A stretch of DNA of 64,000 nt from Ricinus communis (lineage: Eukaryota > Streptophyta > Magnoliopsida > Malpighiales > Euphorbiaceae). A program made the position numbers and the translations under genes. The stretch is from positions 21,763,626 through 21,827,625 of the forward strand of contig NC_063261.1 of the NCBI RefSeq assembly GCF_019578655.1, written 5' to 3'. Shown piece after piece: positions 13,101 to 25,100 of this stretch. Every line of letters begins with the position of its first letter. The stretch's first letter is position 1. The notes under the pieces were generated by a model that was not told the origin of the DNA, ran no database searches, and was given only the letters and a program-made list of their open reading frames with translations.

Positions 13101-16100
13101 TTGTCCAATCTTTTCCTTGCCTGTTCAAGTATTTTTTCAGCATCAGTTTGAACATGATCTCCATCATAAGTATTATCATCACTTCCGTGCTCCCCCTGAC
13201 CATTATACATAGGCAACTCAAGTATAGGTTGACCAAGAGAAATCACATCTTCTATATGATCATTCTCCCCCTGAAGAGGTGATGGTGGATAAAAGGCTTC
13301 TGACTCCCGGAAGGTGACATCCATACTCACATACACCTTTCTAGATGAAGGGTGATAACATTTATATCCCTTTTGAGTAGGTGAATAGCCAATAAAAGCA
13401 AATTTTAAGGCTCTCGGATCTAGTTTTCCTCCATAGTTCTTATGCACAAAACAAACACATCCAAAAACCTTTGGAGAAATAATGTGAGAGTTATTGCCCT
13501 GGATAAGTTCTATAGGACACCTAAAATTCAAGGTTCTTAATGGCATACGATTGATTAAATAAGCACCTGTAAGAATCGCATCACCCCAATAAGCCTTAGG
13601 AACATGCATGGTGAACATAAGAGCCCTAGCAACTTCTAAGAGATGCTTGTTCTTTCGTTCAGATACTCCATTTTGAGCAGCAGTATTAACACAACTAGTT
13701 TGGTGAATAATCTCATGAGTGTCTAAATAGCTATGGAAGGTTTTCTCCATATACTCTGTACCATTATCAGTTTGGAAAATTTTCACCTTAGCACTAAATT
13801 GTGTACTGATCATTCTATGGAAAGACTGAAAGCAAGAAAAAACTTCATTTTTGGCACGCATCAAATACACCCATGTCATCCTACTGTGGCAATCAATAAA
13901 TGTCACAAACCATTTATACCCAGATAAAGAAACTACTGGGTTGGGGCCCCATACATCTGAATGAATCATCTCAAAAGGCACCAAACTTTTATTATTAGTT
14001 GAAGGATATGAAGTTCTAGTATGCTTAGCAAATTCACATGCATCACAAACTAAGGTCTTTAAATCACATTGCTTAAATAAATGAGGACGACACCTTTCTA
14101 AAACAAAAAATGAAGGGTGTCCTAAACGCCTATGCCATTGAATAATTTGATGAGGAGCTGATTCAGATTCACCTAGTAAAGCCTTAGAAATTGGTCCTTC
14201 ATGTAACTGGTACAAGCCATTGTGTACTCTACCATAGCCAATCGTTTTCCCGGTGCTCAATTCCTGTATGACACAATGAGAAGGGAAAAATTCAATCTTA
14301 CAGTTTAAATCTCTTGTAAGAGCACTAACAGATAACAAATTATGTGAGAAACCAGGAATATGCAAGGCAAGTGGTAGTTTAATAGATGAAGTGCAACTTA
14401 TAGAACCTTTCCCGATGATGGGAGACAAGGACCCATCCGCAATATGGACTCTTTCATGACCTGAATAAGAATTGTAAGTGAAGTATTTTTTTCGAGAACT
14501 GGTCATATGATCCGATGCTCCAGAATCTAAAATCCATGATTCACTAGAAGTATCACAGGTATTAGTATGCCCAGCATGTAAGGCTAGATGTGGTATACCT
14601 GAATGTGCAAGGTAAGATGAAGGAGTGGAAGTAGTGGCTGCAGTGGAAGGGGATTCAAACTTAGCTATAAGAAGTTTAAGAGTTTTCAATTCTTCATTGG
14701 AAAGTCCACCAGAAGGGTTGATTTCTCTTGGCAATTCAATGTCAAGAGTTTCGGAGACATGAGCTTGAGGCTGTGTACTACCAGATTTTTTTTCCCACTC
14801 GACAACATGGTGGGCGACCATGAAGTTTCCAGCATGTTTCTCTAGTATGCCTTGGTTTACCACAATAGTCGCACCTTCTACTGTCTTGTTCTACTTCCTT
14901 CAGAGAGTCAATTCTAGTTGAATCAGGTTTCATAGATGATGATTCAGCCATCATAACTGATCTTTCAGTTGAAATAGTTGGCAGAATAGCATTTCGTCGG
15001 CTCTCTTCTTGCTGCACATGGCTATATGCTTTTCGGAAGGAAGGAAAAGGGTCACGTCCAAGTACTTGAACTCTGATCTGATCATACACATCATTTAATC
15101 CTGCCAGGAAGTCATATACATGTTCCTTTTCCATTATTTTATGGAACTTTGTTGCATCAGCTGTACAAGACGCTTGTAAATCCTGATAATAGTCAAGTTC
15201 TTGCCACAAGCCATTAAGTTCAGAAAAATACTGGGCAATAGTCAGCTCACCTTGTTTGGTTTCATGAATTTCTTTCCGCAATTCATATACCTGGGCATCA
15301 TTACCTGACTGGGAATAAGTTTGGGCAGCTGCATCCCAAATTTTCTGAGCTGTATCAAGGAGTAAATAACCTCGAGCAATCTGTGGTTGCATTGAATTGA
15401 GCAACCATGACATGATGAGAGAGTTTTCTGAGTCCCATTTGCTGCATACAGGATCTGTTCCATCAGGTCTTCTTTTGTCATTATTGATGTAACTTTGCAA
15501 TCCCCTAGCCTGAATAAATAGCAAGCATGATCGCGACCAAGCAAGATAATTCATTCCATCTAGTTTGACTGGACTGATTTGGAGAGAAGGGTTGTCATTC
15601 ATATTGGTTATCATGTTTCTACCACCATGCTCAGTAGGATTAGAAGATCCTTCCTTCTTTCCGTCAGACATGTCTAAAAAACTGCTGGAATAAAAATTTG
15701 ATTTGGTTGAAATATGCAGAGAGGCTGATACTAGGGTTAGCAATATGAGAGAGTCACCCTAAAGGGATCAAGCTCTAATACCATGAAGGTTTTAGGACAA
15801 GAAATATAATTGCTTCTGTTGTTTATTCCTACACCCATTAATCTCTATTTATAGGGTTTCACACATCTCTAAAAAGAAAGAATCTCTTCTGCCTAATTTA
15901 CAGTAATATGCATGATTGGCTCCTATAATCAAGAGTCAATACTAATTAACTCCTAAAATTAAGCCCTAAAAACATGGGAACAACTGTCAACAGAATTTTA
16001 TTTCCTTTCAGTATATTTGCTGTTGGATTTTTCTTTCTCAGGAATGGTTATAACTTGTTTACTTGCGGAAAAGAGTTCTTTTTGTTTTTTCAATATTTTT

Positions 16101-19100
16101 ATTTTATTGGAGAACTATTAACTTATCTCCCCATCTTTTTTACTACTTTGACTGGTAGATAGGTTTAATATATTAGGATTGATGAATTAATGTGAAATGG
16201 TATACAAATCCTATTTGAAAGAGTAAATGTTCAAATGAGCTACATATTCTTCTCAAACTGTGGTGGATGGCATCACTTGAGGTGCTGATAATGGCAGTGA
16301 TGGTACTGGTAGTTAAAATGGTTAGATGATGTACAATGATTATGGCAAGTGTCAGTGGTTGTGGACAGTGACAGCAGTGGGGCCATTTTTTGTACTAAAT
16401 CAGTGTTGGTGGTGGTGGAAGTGACACAATGGTGACATTGTGGGCGGTGAGAGTGGTGCTGGCAGAAGCAATTTGGCTGTGGTGGTGATGCCAAGTTTGG
16501 CAAGATGGTGTTGGTGGTGCTGGCATTGAGTCAATGGTGGTGGTGTGGTGTCTTGGTGATGTGGTCAAATTGAGTTTTTTGAAAGGAAAACTGAAACAAA
16601 CAAGTTTTATTTGATTTATTGTGTCAGCATAGATTTTGAACTTGTCCAATGTCCATCTTCTAGAATTCACTGCATTTGAACTAAAAGTTCTGGTTTTTTA
16701 TTTTTTATTTTTGGCTTTGTGGATTGTTTTTGGGATAAACTTTGTAGTTTTGTACTTGTAAATGGGCCCTCATTATCTATTTCTTGTTTGTTCTGTTTGT
16801 ATACTTGGAATGATTCATAGTCTCTTCTTTTTGATCCTTTATCTTCTTCCTTCTTAAGATCATTTTCTTATAGCTTCACCATTTAAATTTCTTAGATATT
16901 TTCTTGCATTTACTTTTCCTTTTCATAGGTTAACCTGGACCCTAATATAAGGAATATACAAGAACTTAAATCTTGGCCCGAGTTTCATAATGCTGTTGCT
17001 GCTGGACTAAGGCTGGCCCCACTTCAGGTCAGGATCAACCCTTATTTGTAACATGTGACATGGAAAGTTTTGGCACTTTATGGAATATTCTTTGAGAAAA
17101 TTCTGTTGCAGTCAAGTGTTTGCTTATACTTCAGTTGGCCAATAGAGGCACATTCCTAAGTAAATTGGTAATATCAAGTATGTTGCAGGTCTATCTTTTA
17201 TTTTATTGATCCCAACTTCAGGTTTAAGTCAATTTTATTCCCTTACTTTTCTTACTACCTGTTTAGACTTTTCCTGCGGAATAGTATTTTCTTAATATCA
17301 GGTTGTATCTTTTACCTGTTTATGTGCAGGGAAAAGTGTCAAGAACATGGATTATGTATAACAAACCTGAGGAACCAAATGTTATTCATGCTGGACTTCT
17401 TCTTGCCTTAGGATTACATGGTTATCTGCGTGTTTTAATTATTACAGACATATACACCTATTTCACCCAGGTGTGTCCTCCTTTTTGTTCTTCTTTTATT
17501 TTCTGTCTCTTCAGGTCTCTTCGTTCCCGACATCGTAATGAACCTAGCAATCAATCAATTTTTATTATATTATCAACATTTTGTGGTATAAGGTGCCTTG
17601 AATATGTTATATAGATGCTTTCCAGCAGAGCAGTTTGGGGCTTCAAGGGTGGGGAGCTCCTCCTTATGTGGGTAGGAGGGAGTGGAGAGGGGGAGAGAAG
17701 CGAGAAAGCTTATGTATTTTTAACTCTCTATAAACTAGGGTTGTAACTGCTAAAGGATGTTCTTTTCCCTCTATCTTATTCTATTTCATTTCTTTTTGTT
17801 ATTCTTTGTTCTGTGTCTTCTGCTTCTTTGATTTCTTCATTTTAATAGGAACATGAGAGCACAACTGTAGGATTAATGCTTGGCCTGGCTGCTTCTTATA
17901 GGGGGACAATGCAACCGGCAGTATCAAAGGTAACAGCACATACTTCCTTCTTCTTGGAGGATTTGCAAATTGTTAATAGTTCTTCTTTTTCCATATCCTT
18001 AATTCACAGAACTGAACACAGTTTGTTATATTTTGCAGACACTTTATGTGCACATACCTGCTCGACATTCTTCTTCATTTCCAGAGTTGGAATTACCAAC
18101 CCTTCTGCAGGTATCAATCATCGAGCTGGTTTCATTCTCAAAACTCGCCTTAGTTAGAACATCAAAGTTCAATTCTTAGTTTATTTACCATATGCACACT
18201 AAACCAGGTGTTTCTACCTTCAGTAACACACTGCTTTACGATTAAGCACTTTGCTTGAACCTGCCTAATCTCTTATTACTTTGTTTGTTGAATTTGGGAT
18301 TTCTGGTAGGTACATTGGGGTATATTCTTGTATAATTACAATTGTAGCTAACTTGTGTTGTGGGAAGTATTGTTTCTTCAATAATAAATTGGCTAACCAA
18401 GGTGAAGGGAAATGAAGTAGTTTTACTTGATGGACTATAAAATGTTGTTTTTGACCTTGTGCTCTTTCTATTTATTTTTCTTTTTCCCCAGTCAGCAGCA
18501 TTAGTGTCTGTTGGGCTTCTTTATGAAGGATCAGTGCACCCACAAACAATGCAAATTCTTCTGGTATTTTCCCCTCTTGTTTCTGTGGTATTTGATCTAG
18601 TTTATAACTCTTAAGATTTCCCATTTTTCCTTTTTCTACTTAAGATGGTCAGGAAGCATTATTTTATTTTCAAAACTCAAAAAAGGGTGAAGTTCGAATG
18701 ATGCATATTTCTTAATAATAGAGAACCAACTATTATTTGTTTACTCTGCAGTATGTGGGCACCTTTTTATTATTATTAAGTTGATTTTTGTTTTCGGTTT
18801 GTTTGTGCCTCATATAGTATCACTGGTTGTCTTTGCAGAAAAAGGGATCAAATCTTGTTTATGTTATTGTCAGATGCATGCAGCTTAGGGACTTGGTTAA
18901 TGACTAATTTTTATTGCAGAACCATGCAACGCATGATATAGCCATTAAAAATGTATTTCTAAGAATTGGGAAAGAAATTCTTACTTAATGTTTTTTAGGT
19001 GGAACATTGTCATTCTATGTACAAGGCTATAAGCTAATTTGGTAAACTTTTAGTGGTTCATGGTCTGCACAATGTTCACTCATTACTACTAGTTGAATAC

Positions 19101-22100
19101 AATACAAGTTGAAATGAATATTGATAGAACAGTAATATAAGGACTTGGGAGGGTCAAAAAGTCGGACTTTAAAGAATACTGTTTCATGAAGTTGTCGGAT
19201 GTGGCCTGGGGGAAAAGTGGGCAGTTGGCCTATTACTTTGGGGGTTAAATCTGAATTTAATTAAACCTCTTTTGAAACAATTAATATTCCTGCAGTTTTT
19301 TTGTGCATTTTGAAAAAAATTAGAGTATCCTTCTCTGATATAAACATCCTGAACTATCAGTTAGTTACACATGCATTGCACTAAGTGTTTTTCTAAGTTG
19401 AACTTCTGACTCTTTGTGACGTGTAGTGACAGTTGGTTCCATGTAATAATCCATAGATAAATGACTCTTTCAGGGTGAAATGGGTCGTAGAAGTGGAGGT
19501 GATAATGTACTTGAAAGGGAGGGCTATGCTGTTTCTGCAGGATTTGCTTTGGGTCTTGTTGCATTGGGTATGACTAAGCTGATACTTCTAACTACCGAAC
19601 AGTGAAAAATTTGGCTGTTGTCTGGCTATTCTATGTTAATTGTGCTTCATTCAGGTCGAGGTGAAGATGCACTTGGTTTCGTGGACAGTTTGGTTGATCG
19701 GTTGTTCAACTACATTGGTGGGAAGGAAATTCATAATGTATGCCTTTGTGTTATCTTAATGGGTATCAGTTTTGTCTGATTGTTCTGCTTTAACATAATG
19801 TCTCTAGAACTGAAATAACATGTTAGGTTTTGGATTTTTTTAGGTTGAGTTCTATTCATTTTTCTAAATCACTCCTTTTCTTTTCTACCCTTCATCAGGA
19901 AAGACCCCTTTTCTTGACACCACCGACTGATGAACACAATCGTGGCATTGGGCAGGTTTTATCAGCTACTTGCTATGACAAAATTATTTCCATTAACAAT
20001 AACTTTGTCTCTGATGCTATTTTAACTTCGCCTCTGATGAGTTGTAGATGATGGATGGAACTGCAGTAAATGTTGATGTTACTGCACCTGGAGCTATAAT
20101 TGCTCTAGCTCTAATGTTTTTGAAGGTATTTTAATGTATAATATCTTATGACTTTCTGCAACTATTGCTCGTGTAGCCCTAATCACTGAGTTCTACAAAC
20201 AATTTTATTTCTGGGAATTTGAAAGGTACATATCTGGATGTCCTAATTTATTTTTTGTGCTTAATAACAGACTGAATCAGAGACAATTATATCAAGGCTT
20301 TCTATTCCTCAGACTCATTTTGATTTGCAATATGTGAGGCCTGACTTTATAATGCTTCGAGTCATTGCCCGAAATTTGATAATGTGGAGCAGGTATTGCT
20401 GGTCATCTTAGTTAATTTAGTAACTAGAATTTTACAAGGCAGAATATAATTCAAGTTTGGTCTGCTGTTTATGTCAGGGTGCAACCCTCCAAAGACTGGA
20501 TCCTCTCCCAGATTCCTGAGATTGTCAAATCTGGTGTTGAAGGCATCGGGGATGACACTAGTGATATTGATGAAATGGATGCAGAAACCTTTGTCCAGGC
20601 ATATGTAAATATAGTGGCAGGAGCATGTATATCTCTAGGTATGTATTTGTGTTTGATTCTTGTGATCTTTATTCTACTTTCTATATCTGGATCTGGATTT
20701 CTTTGTTGGTGTATGCCTTTCCTTGGCTTGCATCAGTATTGTTCAGAGACTAGGGTTGATGAATATTAATCAAAGTTTAAGATGGAGAAACAAACATTGA
20801 AGTATGAATTAAAATTTATAGCAGGTTGAAAAAATTATGAAGATCATGACAAAAGATGCACTATTACTTTGACTAATAATTCAAGTAAAACTTATGTTAT
20901 GCGATTTGGTCCAGAAAATGCTACAATGTAATATTTCCTGTTAGAGCAAGATTAATCTCCATGGACCTCAGTACCATGAATAATGCATGTAGCTTATTCA
21001 GCTGATGCATATCTTCCTCTTGGAATAATCCCTTTGTTTTAAACTTATAATAAGAAGCTTCTGATTATAATTTATAACAATTTCATTTTCTTTTACAAGT
21101 AATTGAGACAATTTGTTCATGGATATAGCATACTAGCCTTGGAAAATAGTGGGATCAACAAACCTTTCTGTCAGGTATTTTGTTGGTCGAAGGCCTGGGC
21201 TTATTTGAATTTCTGGTCTCCATCTCTAGTTGGTGGCTAGGCAGTGATAAAATTTGAATGAGAAAGGTAAGCAAATGCCTAGTTCTGTGAAGTAATTTTA
21301 GGAGCAACTCTGGAGGAAGAGATTTTGAGACATAGAATTAATTATTACATGTTAGTCCTGGAATCTCAATGGTAGATTCCATTGTTTTTACTACGAGGTG
21401 ATATCTTTCCCCTCTGTTAGGAAACTTCATAATGGCCAAATATAGGAGAAAGCTAAATTTGTATCAAAAGCTTTTATTTTTCTGTCTATTTAATTGGGTT
21501 GGGTTATAGATTTCACCACATATTTTTATCAAAAAGAAATAGAAAATGGAATTCTGGGAACACGTGAGATTATAGATTTGTGTCACCACTATTTCTATTG
21601 TTCAGGGACTTAAATATATTTGTGATGTCAACTTGCTTCCTTGGATGTGTGCATGTTGTGAATATTTGTTTATATCGGTTTATTCTTGTTTAACTATGGG
21701 CAGGTTTGAGATTTGCTGGTACAAGGGATGGAAATGTGCAGGAATTACTCTATGGATATGCTGTTTATTTTCTAAATGAGGTCCGAAATTCAGACTGCAT
21801 CAACTGATTCCTGTTAGTTTGTTGATAATAAACTGTCTAATAAACTGTTTGCAGATCAAGCCTATTTCTGCTACAAATGGAAAAAATTATCCCAAGGGGT
21901 TGTCTCGCTATATTGATAAGGGAACCTTGGAAATATGCCTTCACCTAATTGTTCTTTCCTTATCCGTGGTATGTGAAAGTTGGATATTTTCATTTCTACC
22001 TTAATTTCTTTGTTCTTTTTGGAAAAAGGCACTTCTAATTGTTGTGGTGGTGGTATTACGGGAGAGCAGGTTATGGCTGGTTCTGGACATCTACAGACAT

Positions 22101-25100
22101 TTCGGTTGCTGAGATTCCTTCAGAGCCGCAGCTCTGCAGATGGTCATGCTAGTTATGGTATTCAAATGGCAGTAAGTTTCTTTGCAAGTACACATGAGAT
22201 TCATTTGCCTAAATGAACTTTTTATGGACTTAACATGATCTCCTAAAACATGACAAAATGTTGAGGTCATTCCATAATCTAGTGTATTAGATATAATAAT
22301 CTATGTATTTCACCAACTTGGTGGTTCAGCTGTATGCATTTGTTAGTGCATTCTTTTTTAATACATGCCAAGATAGTTGGATTTCCAAACACTTAATAGT
22401 TCATGTTTCTATGGAATGTGAATGAGAATCTTTAATTAGCTGGTCAATTTTTAACTTTCACATGCGTTGAAGGGCAATATATATTTAGGAGCTCCATTAC
22501 CTGCAAAATTATTATTCATATTGATTGTCATTCTCTTGCATTTTTTATTAGTATAATCTGACTTATGGGCATTTGTGCAGTAGAGATAAATTATGAATTC
22601 CTGTAGGCCCTTACTTGGAAGTGCATTGACACGGGACAGCAATCAGCCTTGGGTTCCCATATTTGACTTTTCTCATTTCCTATATACTTAGCATTTCCTT
22701 TCCTATTTGTTTTAGCTTTTCTATTTAGGATCGATGTTATTCCTAATTAGTTTAGGAATTTAGTTTGGAGTACGCAGTTTTATTTTCTCTTCCTTTTTCC
22801 TTAGCATTTAATAATCTGAATTAGTTTCGGCCTTAGAGTTGGGGCAGCACTATACGTACGAATATATAGTATTTAGACATTCTTTTATTGAATAGTATTT
22901 GCTATTTTCTCTCAAATTATGAGTTAAAGTTTTCTTGAAGCTTTAGTGTCTATTCATTCTAGATTTAGTCAACCGCGAGAATCTGTTTTTTCTTTGACCC
23001 ACTTCGTCTTGAATGTCCATATCTTGGTAATGAAGTTCAACTAAAAAATAATTACATCAGTTATCTATTTCTTTTTGCTGAATCTCTTAGATATGATTCT
23101 TCCACATTAATGTTTATAGTATTTGCAATTCTGCCTGGAATTTAGGTAAGCTTGGCACTTGGCTTCTTGTTTCTCGGGGGAGGAACACGGACATTTTCAA
23201 CAAGCAACAGTTCTATTGCTGCTTTACTAATTACTCTTTATCCACGTTTGCCTACTGGACCGAATGATAATCGCTGCCACCTTCAGGTACTTCATACTTA
23301 GAAGCTAACCTAATGAGGCACATCTCAGAAATATATGCTGCAACAAGCCACCTACACTTTCTGAACTGGAAATAGCACATGAATCTCATGTTTGAAAAAT
23401 CTCTGTTGTTTCCTATGCTCCAAGAGTGTTGTCGGGGTTAGCTTCTTGGGGCTGTTGTCCTATAAATTTAGCATTATACTTCACCAAATATTAGAATTGA
23501 AGAAATTGTTTTCTTGCTTTTAATATAAAACAAAATTGTCACTTGAATGGAATTGTTGCATCGCCTGTTTCTTCTATGCTGTCCAACAATCTGGATTTTT
23601 ATGAAGGTGTACTTTTCAGGCATTCAGGCATTTATATGTCCTTGCAACAGAGGCTCGCTGGATTCAGACTGTTGACGTTGACAGTGGTCTACCTGTCTAT
23701 GCCCCTCTTGAAGTTACTATTAGGGAAACTGAACATTATGCAGAAACAAGTTTTTGTGAAGTAACTCCTTGCATTTTGCCTCAACGTTCTGTTGTAAGTT
23801 CAATTATCCAAAATTATGCTCAAATTTTGATATCTGTTCTGTATGTGTGAAATGGACTTTTATCTAATATTCTTGCAGACACTGGATTTGCTAGAGCAGA
23901 TCTGTCTACTTTCTACATATAAAAATGAAGCCATTGCTAAATAATGCATAGTTTTGTTTCCTAACATCAGTTCTTTCTTGTAAGCATCCAGAATATTATA
24001 TTTAAGATTGATCGGTTATTTATGTGCTGGTTACAGTTGAAGAGTGTACGTGTTTGTGGCCCTAGGTATTGGCCCCAAGTGGTGGAGCTTGTCCCTGAAG
24101 GTTGGATGATACTGCTGTCTTGTTTCTTGTATTTAATATTATTTCAAGAATTTAAGATAATCCTCTAACTCTAATTGACAGATAAACCTTGGTGGAGTTC
24201 TGGGGACAAGAATGACCCATTTAATTCGGGTGTTCTCTACATCAAACGAAAGGTTGGAGCTTGTTCTTATGTGGATGATCCCATAGGGCGTCAATCACTA
24301 CTATCACGAGCAATGCACAAGGTAATTGTTGTGTTGTGCTTTACCACTCATTGATTCTTTCCTCAATCCGTACTCTGTTATGCAGAGCTTATCCATTTAT
24401 CGTTGATCAGGTTTTTGGTTTGACGAGTACAAAGGCAAGTTATCCTGTCGCCAGTGGCTACAGTGGATTGGGTGCCGTTACGGTTGATCAGTTAGTCAGT
24501 ACATTCTCTTCTGATCCAAGCTTAATTGCCTTTGCACAACTTTGCTGTGACCCTTCCTGGAATAGCAGGTAAGTGTACAGTTTTTCCATCCATTTACTGC
24601 TGCTCTCATCTGTGTCCTTTTTAACAATAGATCTTCAACTTAATCGACTTTGATCCTTGAAGCACTAAGATCTCGCATATGGTTTGATACCAAAGAAGTG
24701 ATCACTCAAAACTCCGTGATATGACTTAAAGTGCTTGTAGAAGATCCTAGGCTGATTTTCATTTTTGTTATTAAAATTAAAGTAAAGAGAAGAAACTGGA
24801 GAGTAAACTGCTGAAGCTTAGGAGTACCTAAGTTGCTCTTTCTGGGGCCTCATTCCCCATGACCAACACTTAGTCATGGCCTTTCTGCTTTTTGGCAATG
24901 GATGAATGAATTTAAAATGAATTTGACACTCTCAGCTTTATCATCAAGGAAAATTCGTCCTATGACTAAGGCTGAGAGTGCCCTTAGATTTTAGTTACAT
25001 TCATAATAACTTTAGGTGTTAATTGTTTATTATTTTAAGAGTTGAAATGTGGATAATAAGTTTGCTTGATCTACAAATTCTAAGCCCTAATTTAGTTATA

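Larger units (their letters stand above)
11062..15997 (-). mobile_element. Ty1/copia LTR retrotransposon, antisense in APC1 intron 15
   Basis: This is an almost complete copia element. From its 5' end (right) it has an LTR, an initiator tRNA-Met primer site, gag with a zinc knuckle, then protease, integrase, reverse transcriptase and RNase H in copia order, a purine tract and the second LTR. Perfect 5-base target duplications GAATT flank it at 11062-11066 and 15993-15997. The LTRs differ by about five substitutions and one 3-base gap over ~210 bases, so the insertion is fairly recent. The reading frame is broken at the gag/pol junction and again in RNase H, so this copy probably cannot move by itself. 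It runs opposite to APC1 and enlarges intron 15 to 6069 bases. Confidence 0.96.

Noticed and set aside
16273..16670. His/Pro/Thr-rich open frames on the - strand
   Set aside because: They arise from the GGT-rich low-complexity tract; no start context or domain.
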